Assembly: GCA_016711405.1 (NCBI GenBank)
Contig: JADJSZ010000019.1
Coordinates: 1 to 64,000 of the forward strand
Direction: 5' to 3'
Source of the DNA: Candidatus Hadersleviella danica
Lineage (GTDB): Bacteria > Chloroflexota > Anaerolineae > Promineifilales > Promineifilaceae
Length of the DNA: 64,000 nucleotides
Under the pieces are notes generated by a model. The model made no database searches, was not told the origin of the DNA, and saw only the letters and a list, made by a program, of their open reading frames with translations. The number at the start of each line of letters is the position of its first letter. Position 1 is the stretch's first letter. Positions 45,127 through 53,030 of the stretch are shown here, in pieces. Both the position numbers and the translations under genes were made by a program.

Positions 45127-46203
45127 ATGCCATTCCCCCCTCTCCATGGCTCACCAACCAACCTCTACGACCTCACCTACCCTGAATTAGAACTGTTTAT
45201 CAAAGAATTAGGCCAGCCGAGTTATCGCGCCAAGCAGGTGTGGAACTGGCTGTATGAGCGGTGGGCGGCCGATTTTGAGGCGATGAGCAACCTGCCCAAG
45301 CCATTGCGCCAGCAATTGGCGGCCAAAGCGACCTTGGGCGTTCAGGAGCCCGTCTTCCGCCAATTTTCCAGCGACGGCCAAACCACCAAAGTGCTGTTCC
45401 AGATGGGGGATGGCCAAACCATCGAAACGGTGCTGATGCGCTACGAAAAGCGCAACACGGTTTGCATGAGTAGCCAAGCGGGTTGTGCGATGGGGTGTGT
45501 TTTTTGTGCCACGGGCCAAATGGGCTTTTTTCGCCATCTGACCATTGGGGAAATTGTGGGGCAATTTATCTATTTTGCGCGGGAGTTGGCGGCCGTGAAC
45601 GAACGCATCACCAATGTGGTGATGATGGGCATGGGCGAGCCGTTGCACAACTACAACAATACCTTGGCGGCCGTGGATAGGATAATAGACGAGACGGGCA
45701 TTAATCTGGGAGCGCGTAAAATTACTATCTCCACCGTCGGCCTCGTGCCCGCCATCCGCCGCTATGCCGATGAGCAACGGCAAACGCCGCTGGCCGTTTC
45801 GCTCCACGCCGCCACCGATTTCGAGCGGAACAAGCTCATTCCCGTCAATCGCAAGTGGCCCATCGAAGAAATCATGGAGGCGTGCCGCTACTACATCGAA
45901 AAGACGGGGCGGCGGCTGACCTTTGAGTGGGCGTTGATTCGAGGGGAGAATGACACGGTGGAGCAGGCGGATAAGCTCGGCCAACTCATCCAAGGGATGT
46001 TGTGCCATGTCAATATGATTCCGCTGAACCCGACCAATGGGTACGATGGTCGGCCGTCTGTCCCCGAACGGGTGGCCGCTTTTAAGGCGCGTTTGGCCGA
46101 ATATGGGGTCAGTAGCACCGTGCGCGTGCGGCGGGGCATTGATATTCAGGCGGGTTGCGGCCAGTTGCGGGATAGGGTGGAGAGGGAAGAGAGAAGTAAA
46201 TAG
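45127..46203 (+). CDS. rlmN: 23S rRNA (adenine2503-C2)/tRNA methyltransferase, radical SAM
   Basis: 358 residues. The radical SAM cluster motif is CAMGCVFC (CxxxCxxC). Family blocks include YRAKQVWNWLY, TVCMSSQAG, VMMGMGEPLHNY, TISTVGLVPAI and SLHAATD, and the second catalytic Cys lies near the end in IQAGCGQL. RlmN methylates C2 of A2503 in 23S rRNA and A37 of some tRNAs. It is monocistronic and preceded by AT-rich sequence. The last codons merge with an array. Confidence 0.95.
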   Translation: MPFPPLHGSPTNLYDLTYPELELFIKELGQPSYRAKQVWNWLYERWAADFEAMSNLPKPLRQQLAAKATLGVQEPVFRQFSSDGQTTKVLFQMGDGQTIETVLMRYEKRNTVCMSSQAGCAMGCVFCATGQMGFFRHLTIGEIVGQFIYFARELAAVNERITNVVMMGMGEPLHNYNNTLAAVDRIIDETGINLGARKITISTVGLVPAIRRYADEQRQTPLAVSLHAATDFERNKLIPVNRKWPIEEIMEACRYYIEKTGRRLTFEWALIRGENDTVEQADKLGQLIQGMLCHVNMIPLNPTNGYDGRPSVPERVAAFKARLAEYGVSSTVRVRRGIDIQAGCGQLRDRVEREERSK

Positions 46204-46263
46204 TGAGTAGTGGGTAGTATTCAGTTCCGCAATCCGCATTCCCCATTCCGCATTCCCGATTCC
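46199..46263. repeat. GTAGTGA and GCATTCC arrays
   Basis: AAATAGTGAGTAGTGGGTAG units then CAATCCGCATTCCCCATTCC units, in the convergent spacer after rlmN. Confidence 0.85.
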
Positions 46264-46265
46264 CC

Positions 46266-47180
46266 TCACTCGCCGAGGTATTGAAAGCGCAAGTCCCAGC
46301 CGCGCCATGCTGAGCCGGTGGGGCATTTGTCGGCGCGGAGGCCGCCCACGGCCGTCTCCCCGCCGAGCGACACGGCATAGGACACCCCTTCTTCCATCAC
46401 AAAATCCCCATAACCCGCGCCTGCGCCTGCCTTAAAGCCCGTCAGGAAGCGATCCACACCCCCCTCCCAACTGACAATGACTTCCACGGCCGCTAACTCC
46501 GTAAAAAGCCCATCTACCACCGTCACCTCGATAAGGGGCACGGCCGAATACTCCTGACACACCTGTTGCTGGTCTAACAGCCGATAAGTGGGCTGGCGCG
46601 TGGGGGCGGGCGATGGGCTGGGGAGCGCGGTCAGCGTGGGGGTGGGGCTGGCGGCGAGCGGGGCGTTGGTGGTCGGGGTGGGCAAGAGGGTGGGTGTGGC
46701 GGTGGGCACGGCCGCGTTTGGCTCGGCCTCGGCCGTGGGGGTGGCCCCACCCACAGGCGTGGGCGCAAACAGGGCCAGCGCTGATCCTTGCGCCCCCAAT
46801 CGTTCGGCCACTTGGGCTAAATCGCGCACTGTTTCGACGGGTGCACCTTGCCGCAAGGCATCCTCGAGCTGAGCCAGCACCGTTTGAGCTAAATCGTCTC
46901 GTTGCAGGGTGGCCAGCCGAGCTTCGGCGCGGGGCCAATCGCCATCGGCCGCAAAGGCTTGGCTGACCATCTGGATATAATCCTGCTGATGGGCGGGGGA
47001 AAGTTGGGCGGCCGTGGCCGTTTGGGCGTTGCGGGGGGCGACCAGCCACGCATAATACAAGCCACCCATCAGCCCCAGCACCAGCCCCAACAGCAAAAAG
47101 CTGGCCGTGGCTATGTTCAGCCGCTGGCGGCGTTGGCGGGTTCGTTGGCGGCCAACTGGCCCATTTTCGTTAGGAGCCAT
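46266..47180 (-). CDS. Membrane-anchored protein with Thr-Pro linker (paralogue of next upstream gene)
   Basis: 304 residues. A basic N-terminus (RQRTRQRRQR) leads to one membrane helix (TASFLLLGLVLGLMGGLYYA). A short helical domain follows (LSPAHQQDYIQMVSQAFA, ARLATLQRDDLAQTVLAQLE), then a TPTP-rich linker (about 155-205) and a C-terminal beta-rich domain with two Cys (QVCQEYS, DKCPTGS). The helix plus helical domain closely resemble the gene at 47170-47559, which overlaps its start. The family is unknown to me. It probably exposes the C-terminal domain outside the membrane. Confidence 0.72.
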   Translation of the reverse strand: MAPNENGPVGRQRTRQRRQRLNIATASFLLLGLVLGLMGGLYYAWLVAPRNAQTATAAQLSPAHQQDYIQMVSQAFAADGDWPRAEARLATLQRDDLAQTVLAQLEDALRQGAPVETVRDLAQVAERLGAQGSALALFAPTPVGGATPTAEAEPNAAVPTATPTLLPTPTTNAPLAASPTPTLTALPSPSPAPTRQPTYRLLDQQQVCQEYSAVPLIEVTVVDGLFTELAAVEVIVSWEGGVDRFLTGFKAGAGAGYGDFVMEEGVSYAVSLGGETAVGGLRADKCPTGSAWRGWDLRFQYLGE

Positions 47181-47559
47181 CGCTTGCCTCCACTGGTTTG
47201 GCGGGTAAATAGGGGGCAAAGGCGGGCGAATCGAGGCCGATACTGCTGGCTAAGTAGACGATTTGGCGAATTTCGAGTTCGCTTTGGCTTTGCAGGACGG
47301 TATCCACGGCCGTTTCGCGCAACCAGTCTACCAAATCTTCACGGCCGAGGTTGGCCAGCCGTTGGCGGGCGGTGGCCAAATTGTCATCGCGCCAATATGC
47401 GGCCGCGACCAGCCGCAAATACTCCTCCTGTCCCGTCTCGTTCAGGGCGGAGGGGGGCACATTGGTTAACTGTGCGGGTGCCACAAACCAGCCGATATAC
47501 AGCCCCAAACCACCTCCCAAAACCAACCCCACGCACAATGTCAGCAAAATCTTTTTCAT
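47170..47559 (-). CDS. Small membrane-anchored protein, paralogue of downstream gene
   Basis: 129 residues. One membrane helix (LLTLCVGLVLGGGLGLYIGW) is followed by FVAPAQLTNVPPSALNETGQ, EEYLRLVAAAYWRDDNLATA and RQRLANLGREDLVDWL. These line up with AWLVAPRNAQTATAAQLSPA and following residues of the next gene. Its end overlaps the start of that gene by 11 bp, so the two are co-expressed tandem duplicates. It lacks the linker and C-terminal domain. Confidence 0.7.
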   Translation of the reverse strand: MKKILLTLCVGLVLGGGLGLYIGWFVAPAQLTNVPPSALNETGQEEYLRLVAAAYWRDDNLATARQRLANLGREDLVDWLRETAVDTVLQSQSELEIRQIVYLASSIGLDSPAFAPYLPAKPVEASDGS

Positions 47560-47650
47560 AAATAGCTATCAACAATCAGCTTGTCAGCATTCAGTAATAA
47601 CCAATAATAGAGGGCAAATGACCGAACAAGCGCCAAATATACAACAAAAA

Positions 47651-47682
47651 AGGCTTACCCACATTTTCTTAGGGTAAGCCTT
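47651..47682 (-). terminator. Intrinsic terminator of tRNA-Leu
   Basis: On the minus strand AGGCTTACCC and GGGTAAGCCT pair and are followed by TTTTTTG. It begins six bases after the tRNA 3' end. Confidence 0.9.
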
Positions 47683-47687
47683 TGGTG

Positions 47688-47769
47688 TGCCGGGGGTGGG
47701 AGTCGAACCCACACTCCGTTAGGAACGCGATTTTGAGTCGCGCGCGTCTGCCAGTTCCGCCACTCCGGC
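47688..47769 (-). tRNA. tRNA-Leu(CAA)
   Basis: An 82-nt type II tRNA. The minus strand reads GCCGGAGTGGCGGAACTGGC at the 5' end, has the anticodon loop CTCAAAA within the stem CGCGA/TCGCG (anticodon CAA), a short variable arm (CCTAACGGAG), and the T arm GTGGGTTCGACTCCCAC. CCA is not encoded. Acceptor position 6 pairs A with C67, a mismatch. A consensus promoter and an intrinsic terminator flank it. Confidence 0.95.
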
Positions 47770-47780
47770 GATAAAGAAGA

Positions 47781-47809
47781 ATTATAAAGGATGGCCGTGG
47801 TTCTGTCAA
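47781..47809 (-). promoter_or_regulatory. Consensus sigma-70-type promoter of tRNA-Leu
   Basis: On the minus strand TTGACA (47804-47809) and TATAAT (47781-47786) are separated by exactly 17 bases, and the tRNA begins 11 bases after the -10 box. Confidence 0.85.
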
Positions 47810-47906
47810 AAAAATAGGGGCGACTTGAGTAATTCAATTCTCTTGGGATAAACTAGCTGTGCTAAAATAGGTGTCTTCATCCTGTTATTCATTCCCCAAA
47901 CGACTT

Positions 47907-48461
47907 ATGTTCCGTGCCGCCCTTATCCCCCTGCGATGCCCCACCTGTGGGGCAAACCTGCAAGTTGCTGGCCAAGCCAACCAATTTACCTGCGAGCATT
48001 GCGAAACGGCTTATCTGCTGGATAAGCCGCTGGACAAGTTCAGCACGGCCGAGCGGGAACAACTCCTCGCCCTGACCACCTATACCCACCAACTGAAACA
48101 GTGGCACAAAGCAGGCTTATACGAAATCTGTGTCCATGAAATTTTGCAGGGGCAGGTAAAACAAGAGCAGGTATTGTGGGCCAATGTCGAATATCGCAAC
48201 CGCACCCACGAAACGCTTAGTTGCCGGCGCGGCCAATGGGTGTTGTTTGATGTGGAAAATTACGCCTATGACCCCGTCTCGGCCAGTCAATACTTTGAAC
48301 CTTTCGGCCGCATCTCTTTTGGCGGCGACCGCATTGCCGCGCCCAACATGCACGTGCGCGGCTGGATCGCTTTTGCGGTGCCAATGGCCACCCTGCCTCA
48401 CCGCCTGCAATTCCTCACAGGTTACCTGACGACCAAAACTGTAGAGTTTTTGTTGAAGTGA
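47907..48461 (+). CDS. Zinc-ribbon-containing protein, unknown
   Basis: 184 residues. The N-terminus has a zinc ribbon (LRCPTCGANL and FTCEHCETAYLL, four Cys). A helical segment and a beta-rich C-terminal domain follow (RRGQWVLFDVENYAYD, ISFGGDRIAAPNMHVRGWIA). The latter might be a DUF4352-like or other immunoglobulin-like fold, but I cannot name the family. There is no signal peptide. The start at 47907 gives the ribbon at the expected terminal position. Confidence 0.65.
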   Translation: MFRAALIPLRCPTCGANLQVAGQANQFTCEHCETAYLLDKPLDKFSTAEREQLLALTTYTHQLKQWHKAGLYEICVHEILQGQVKQEQVLWANVEYRNRTHETLSCRRGQWVLFDVENYAYDPVSASQYFEPFGRISFGGDRIAAPNMHVRGWIAFAVPMATLPHRLQFLTGYLTTKTVEFLLK

Positions 48462-48513
48462 GGCAAACCCACGGCCGCTTTGCCTTGATACCCCACGGCC
48501 GTTATGTTATCCT

Positions 48514-48810
48514 GTGCCCATCCGATTGGCAGGGCATAGCTCAGACATAGGGAAGTCATCATTGGCACTCATTGGTAGCATAACGATTGGGTTGGTGTGG
48601 GGGTGGCTGGCCATTTTGATGGGCGGCCGTCGGCCGCGCACATGGCGCAATGGGTTGCCTGTGGGGGGGGCTACGGCCGTGCTCCTCTTCACCCTCGCCC
48701 AATTCGCTTCATGGTCGGCCGCCGTTGCCTGTGCAGGGGGCATTTTCCTCGGCCTCCTCTTCCACATCGCCTTTCTCCAAGGTTTAGCTACTCGCTATGG
48801 AGCAAACTAG
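48514..48810 (+). CDS. Small membrane protein, unknown
   Basis: Up to 98 residues with a GTG start at 48514; a TTG at 48562 is an alternative. Three membrane helices are visible (GSITIGLVWGWLAILMGG, VGGATAVLLFTLAQFASW, AAVACAGGIFLGLLFHIAFL). Nothing else can be said from sequence. It precedes another small membrane protein and the CHAT protease gene on the same strand. Confidence 0.5.
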   Translation: MPIRLAGHSSDIGKSSLALIGSITIGLVWGWLAILMGGRRPRTWRNGLPVGGATAVLLFTLAQFASWSAAVACAGGIFLGLLFHIAFLQGLATRYGAN

Positions 48811-48851
48811 CCACTAGCCACTATCCACTCTCATCACATAGGAAGGTTTAC

Positions 48852-49274
48852 ATGTTACTCCAAGAAGTCGAACCGATCATCGAACCACTGGCCTCTACTC
48901 TGCAACTGCTGGGTGCGGGAGGATTCGGAGCCATCATTGGCTGGTATGTTTACTACATCAACCGCTACCGCAAAGGGGATGTCGCCTTTAGCGACCTCAC
49001 CACGGTCATCGGCATCATCGGCGGTGGCCTCATCGTCTCCCTCTTCCCCGCCAAATCCGACCTGTTTGGGGCGTATGGGATTGGGCTATTTTGTGGTTTC
49101 TTTGGTTATTACCTCGTGCTGGTGCTTTCGGTACAAATCTCCAGCAATTTTGGGGTGGATTGGTTCTTAGACGGCCGTCGCAAAAAGCTGGCCAAAGACG
49201 AAATGATTCCCGGCGAAGTCCGCCAAACCGTGGGCGCTATGTCCAGCACGGGCGGCGAAGACGAACTCGATTAG
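48852..49274 (+). CDS. Small membrane protein upstream of the CHAT gene
   Basis: 140 residues, ATG after an AGGAAGG ribosome site (about 48840). Three to four membrane segments (LLGAGGFGAIIGWYVYYI, TTVIGIIGGGLIVSLFP, GAYGIGLFCGFFGYYLVLVL) and a charged tail (DGRRKKLAKDEMIPGEVRQ). The family is unknown to me. Same direction and a 71-bp gap to the EAD1-CHAT gene, though an inverted array lies between. Confidence 0.6.
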   Translation: MLLQEVEPIIEPLASTLQLLGAGGFGAIIGWYVYYINRYRKGDVAFSDLTTVIGIIGGGLIVSLFPAKSDLFGAYGIGLFCGFFGYYLVLVLSVQISSNFGVDWFLDGRRKKLAKDEMIPGEVRQTVGAMSSTGGEDELD

Positions 49275-49275
49275 T

Positions 49276-49345
49276 TAAAAGTGCTGAGTGCTGAGTGCTG
49301 AGTGAAATCCCACTCAGCACTCAGCACTCAGCACTCAGCACTCCC
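49276..49345. repeat. Inverted AGTGCTG heptamer hairpin
   Basis: AGTGCTGAGTGCTGAGTGCT faces CACTCAGCACTCAGCACTCA around GAGTGAAATCCCACTC. A near-perfect hairpin between two genes read in the same direction. Confidence 0.92.
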
Positions 49346-51466
49346 ATGAACTCCATCCACCTCCTCACCAACCTGTTGGCCGATGTGTTTACGGCCGATG
49401 ACCTCCACTTCCTCGCCACCAAACTTGGCTTTGATTTGGCGCAGTTGGCAGGCGAACGGCGCGAAGAGACGGCCGCCAACATCGTCCAATGGGCCACCGA
49501 CCAGCAAAAATTGGGCAAGCTCCTCCTGCACATGCGCCAGCGGCATCCCCGCTACGTACCTGAGCATTGGAAAATGAGCAACGACGGCCGTACCCTCGTC
49601 GTGCGGAGCGGGATTGAGCTAGCAGGCATTGAGCCGACCGAGGACGAGCTAAACAACCAAGCGGGAACCCTGTCCGCCAGCGGCTCTACCCGCCCCTACG
49701 TGCCCCACGCCGAACGCAAAATCAACACGGGCTTTGCCAACACCTACGATGCGGCCAACCCCAGCGATAAAGATTTACCCCTCGCCACCGAACGAGATTA
49801 CTATTTTTGGCTGGAAATTGGCGCGGCCGTAAAGGGATCCATTGACACCAAAAAGGTGGAGCTAGACGTAACCAATCTGGAAGCGGGAGCCATCTTTCAG
49901 GTGGTGCTTTTTGGCTTCCCCGATGGGCTGATTTTGTCCGAAGAACCTGCCATTGGGGAACTCATCTTGCAGGAAAATGGGGCGATTGGGGTGCAAACGG
50001 CCGTGGCCACCCCTGCCATCGGCGATGATTTGCTCGACCGTCGCCTGTTTTTCCCCATCGCCACCCCCGCCAGCGATGGCGCATACCAGTTGCGGTGCAA
50101 CATCTACTACCAGCAGATTTTGCTCCAATCCCATCTCGTCACCGCCCATGTGGCCGAAGACCCCGAGCCGCGCAAAAACGCGCTGAGCACCACGGCCGAT
50201 TTCATCATCTCCCACAGCCTAAACGTGGCCGAACGGCAACCGCACAGCTTCAGCGTCCTGCTCAACGACAACGGCAACGGCACGCACGGCTTCCGCTTTT
50301 TTGGCGAAGGCAATCTCGCCAATGATGTGACGCTGGACGCGGGCGAGTTGCAAGACATGATTGACCAAGCGCGGGGGGCGTTGCGGATGGCCGCATGGGG
50401 GAGCGAAGCGGAGTACACCAATGAGGAGTATCGCTATGCGGATGGGCCAGACATCGGCCGTCTCAAAACCGATTTATTCCGCTGTGCCATTCGCGGCTAC
50501 CGCTTCTACGATGTGTTCATCAATCGCATGGCGGGCGGTGGGCGTAAGTCGAGAGAGTGGCGGCAGACGATGCGCCAAGCGGGAACCATCCAATTTGCCA
50601 GCAAACAATCGGCCCGGCTCGTTCTGCCCACGGCCATGATTTACGATTACCCGCTGGACACGGGGCTAAACGCCAGCCAATTCAAGCTGTGCCCCACCTT
50701 TGAGAAGGCGCTCAAAGAGAAAACCCCGCTGGCGCAAACGGCCTGTTTTCAAGGCAATTGCCCCAGTGCGGGGCAAGATGACACGATTTGCCCCAGTGGT
50801 TTTTGGGGCTATCGCCACGCCATCGGAATGCCTGTCACGATTCCCCACGCGGCCGATGCGCCCACGACGCTCAAGGCGACGGGCGGAGTGGAATTGGCGA
50901 TGGCCGTCTCGACCGACCCTGCGTTTGCAGGGCGCACCGAACACGAGCAAGCCCTCAAAAAACTTCTGCCCGACCTCAAGTTCCATTATGCGGCCGAACG
51001 CCCCGAAACGATTAAGATGATGCAGGAGCGTAGCCCGCATGTGTTGTACTTTTTCTGCCACGGCCGTCTCGCCAATGGCGTGCCCTCCATTGAAGTGGGG
51101 CCGCCCAAAACGCGGGGCATTAGCAGAGACAATTTGCGCAACGACGATATTTTTTGGGAGGAGACACGGCCGCTCATCTTCATCAACGGGTGCCACACCA
51201 CCGCCTTGGAGCCAAAATCCGCCATTGATTTGGTGAGCGGCTTTTTGGACACGGCCGAGGCGGCGGGGGTGATTGGCACCGAAATTACCAACTTTGTCCC
51301 TGTGGCGCGCATCTTTGCCGAGGAGTGTTTGCGCCAATTCTTGGTGGAGCGGCAACCCATTGGCCAAGCGATACGGCTGGCCCGGCTGGCCGTCCTCCAA
51401 CAAGCCAACCCCCTCGGCCTCATGTACGTGCCCTATGTCATGGCCGATTTACGAATCGAAAGATAG
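49346..51466 (+). CDS. EAD1-CHAT caspase-like protease
   Basis: 706 residues. The first 70 residues (LLTNLLADVFTADDLHFLAT, NIVQWATDQQKLGKLLLHMR) fit the effector-associated domain EAD1, an adaptor that pairs effectors with partners carrying the same domain. A central 350-residue beta-rich part is unknown. The C-terminal region is a CHAT (caspase HetF-associated) peptidase: ICPSGFWGYRHAIG, the catalytic His572 in LYFFCHGRL and the catalytic Cys616 in LIFINGCHTTALE. Such proteins are predicted parts of bacterial conflict or regulated-death systems. The start at 49346 removes array-coded residues. The partner carrying a matching EAD1 is not in the window. Confidence 0.82.
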   Translation: MNSIHLLTNLLADVFTADDLHFLATKLGFDLAQLAGERREETAANIVQWATDQQKLGKLLLHMRQRHPRYVPEHWKMSNDGRTLVVRSGIELAGIEPTEDELNNQAGTLSASGSTRPYVPHAERKINTGFANTYDAANPSDKDLPLATERDYYFWLEIGAAVKGSIDTKKVELDVTNLEAGAIFQVVLFGFPDGLILSEEPAIGELILQENGAIGVQTAVATPAIGDDLLDRRLFFPIATPASDGAYQLRCNIYYQQILLQSHLVTAHVAEDPEPRKNALSTTADFIISHSLNVAERQPHSFSVLLNDNGNGTHGFRFFGEGNLANDVTLDAGELQDMIDQARGALRMAAWGSEAEYTNEEYRYADGPDIGRLKTDLFRCAIRGYRFYDVFINRMAGGGRKSREWRQTMRQAGTIQFASKQSARLVLPTAMIYDYPLDTGLNASQFKLCPTFEKALKEKTPLAQTACFQGNCPSAGQDDTICPSGFWGYRHAIGMPVTIPHAADAPTTLKATGGVELAMAVSTDPAFAGRTEHEQALKKLLPDLKFHYAAERPETIKMMQERSPHVLYFFCHGRLANGVPSIEVGPPKTRGISRDNLRNDDIFWEETRPLIFINGCHTTALEPKSAIDLVSGFLDTAEAAGVIGTEITNFVPVARIFAEECLRQFLVERQPIGQAIRLARLAVLQQANPLGLMYVPYVMADLRIER

Positions 51467-51547
51467 AGGGTAGAGATAGAGATAGAGGAAACATGGTAGG
51501 CTAACCCCCTACGTTCCCCTCTATCTCTATCTCTCATCTCTATCTTT
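51466..51547. repeat. Inverted TAGAGA hairpin
   Basis: GGGTAGAGATAGAGATAGAG faces CTCTATCTCTATCTCTCATC around a centre with CATGGTAGGCTAACCCC. Confidence 0.9.
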
Positions 51548-51557
51548 GACAGGAGCG

Positions 51558-51941
51558 ATGCCCATGCAGGCGAAAGCCATGATGGAGAGAGGCTGGGAGA
51601 CGGTTGAGGTTGCCCCCCCCAGTGAGTCTGAAGCCTATGTGTTAGAAGATATTTTGTGGGGGTGGCTCACCCCTGCGGAGCAAACGGCCGTGGCGCAGAT
51701 GTTGCCTCGGCTGGCCGAATTGAATCAGCGGGAGTGGGAATTGGTCGATTTATTGTGCCAATCGTACAGTGGCGCGGCCGTGGCCGCCCATTGCTACTTG
51801 GCGCGGGGCACGATTGACAACTACATCACCAATCTGTTCCGCCAACTGGGAATGCCCGACCAACACGGGCCGCTGAACCGCAACCTCATTTTGCTGAAAA
51901 CGACCCAAATTTATCGCCTACAGCAGGGAGTTGGGTGCTAG
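51558..51941 (+). CDS. LuxR/GerE-like HTH protein next to the CHAT gene
   Basis: 127 residues from the ATG after AGGAG (51551). An N-terminal acidic part (LEDILWGWLTPAEQTAVAQM) precedes a GerE-like HTH (LNQREWELVDLLCQSYSGAA, VAAHCYLARGTIDNYITNLF). The latter has the recognition-helix pattern of LuxR-type regulators but lacks a receiver domain. It lies 91 bp after the CHAT protease gene and may regulate it or act with it; this is inferred from position only. Confidence 0.65.
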   Translation: MPMQAKAMMERGWETVEVAPPSESEAYVLEDILWGWLTPAEQTAVAQMLPRLAELNQREWELVDLLCQSYSGAAVAAHCYLARGTIDNYITNLFRQLGMPDQHGPLNRNLILLKTTQIYRLQQGVGC

Positions 51942-51957
51942 GTAGCAATTTAGATAA

Positions 51958-52016
51958 GTAAAAAGTGAGAAGTGAAAGGTGCGCCTCACTTTTCACCTTT
52001 CACTTCTCACTCTTTT
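51958..52016. repeat. Inverted AGTGAAA hairpin
   Basis: AAAAGTGAGAAGTGAAAGGT faces ACCTTTCACTTCTCACTC around GCGCCTCACTTTTC. The right arm encodes the last residues of the YitT protein. Confidence 0.9.
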
Positions 52017-52920
52017 TGAGCGGTGAGAAGCCCGCGCCGAGCGCAAAATGGCTAACCCCAATGGTGACAAACGCCTCGGGGTCAGCATCGGCCACGGCCG
52101 TTTTCACATCGTTCATCTGCGCCCGCGACATGGTACACATGAGCATGTGCCGCTTTTGGCCCGTGTACCCCCCCGTCACCTCCCAAGAGGTCACGCCCCG
52201 CTTGAGGGTGCTGAGCAACGCTTCGGTCACTTCTTTCGGCCGATTGGTCACAATGGTGGCCGTGCGCGTCGTGCTGGCTCCTTCTAAAAGGTAATCGGAG
52301 GCCATGCCATTGATGAACAACATGAGCAAGGCATAAAGCGCGTTTTCCCAGCCAAAAACCACGCCCAGCATAATGATGATGATGCCATCGTCCATGAGGT
52401 AGATTTGGCTGAGCGGCCAGCCTGTTTTGAGCTGGACGACGCGAGCCAACACGGCCGTGCCCCCTCCTGTTGCGCCCGCACGGTAAACCAATCCACCTCC
52501 TACACCCCCCACAATGCCCCCATAAATCGAGGAGAGCAACACATCGTTGGTGATGGGCCATGTATCGAGTAGAGGCGGCAAAAAGTAGGTCAGCAAATCG
52601 GTGAAGGTGGCGAAGAGCGAGGCGGCGATGAGGGTACGGCCGACAAACGGCCAACGGCCGAGGTAATAGAACCCCAACAGGAGCATGGGAATGTTCAGCA
52701 CCCAATAGGTGAGGCCCACGGGCCAACCCGTGTAATGGTTGATGATGATGGAGATGCCGCCCAATCCCCCAGCGGCAATGCCAAATGGCACTTGGAAGAG
52801 GACATAGCCCAAGGCCATGACGACAGTACCCAGCAAAATAAAAAAGGCGCGTTCGGCCGCCCTGACAAATCGGCTCCGCCCCCATTCACGCCAGCTAAGT
52901 TTTGGTTTATTTTTTTTCAT
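52000..52920 (-). CDS. YitT family membrane protein (DUF161/DUF2179)
   Basis: 306 residues. Five to six membrane helices (FFILLGTVVMALGYVLFQVP, AAGGLGGISIIINHYTGWP, TYWVLNIPMLLLGFYYLG, DDGIIIIMLGVVFGWENALY) are followed by a cytoplasmic DUF2179 domain (about 220-300: IVTNRPKEVTEALLSTLKRG, MLMCTMSRAQMNDVKTAVAD). The family is common in bacteria and probably transports a small solute, but the substrate is unknown. The C-terminal residues run into an array. Confidence 0.88.
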   Translation of the reverse strand: MKKNKPKLSWREWGRSRFVRAAERAFFILLGTVVMALGYVLFQVPFGIAAGGLGGISIIINHYTGWPVGLTYWVLNIPMLLLGFYYLGRWPFVGRTLIAASLFATFTDLLTYFLPPLLDTWPITNDVLLSSIYGGIVGGVGGGLVYRAGATGGGTAVLARVVQLKTGWPLSQIYLMDDGIIIIMLGVVFGWENALYALLMLFINGMASDYLLEGASTTRTATIVTNRPKEVTEALLSTLKRGVTSWEVTGGYTGQKRHMLMCTMSRAQMNDVKTAVADADPEAFVTIGVSHFALGAGFSPLKKSEK

Positions 52921-52936
52921 CCACGCACCTGTTAGG

Positions 52937-53020
52937 CCATAATGAGTAATTGGTAATTAGTAATTCGGTGTTGGTAAGATGGATGAATTACCCATTACCA
53001 ATTATCAATTACTTTACCCG
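52937..53020. repeat. Inverted AATTRGT hairpin
   Basis: ATGAGTAATTGGTAATTAGT faces ATTACCAATTATCAATTACT around CGGTGTTGGTAAGATGGATG. Confidence 0.88.
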
Positions 53021-53030
53021 TGACAATTCT

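Noticed and set aside
49295..49345. Upstream start for the EAD1-CHAT gene
   Set aside because: STQHSALSTP is translated AGTGCTG array.
51546..51551. TTGACA before the HTH gene as a -35 box
   Set aside because: It lies only about 10 bases before the start codon with no room for a -10 box and leader.
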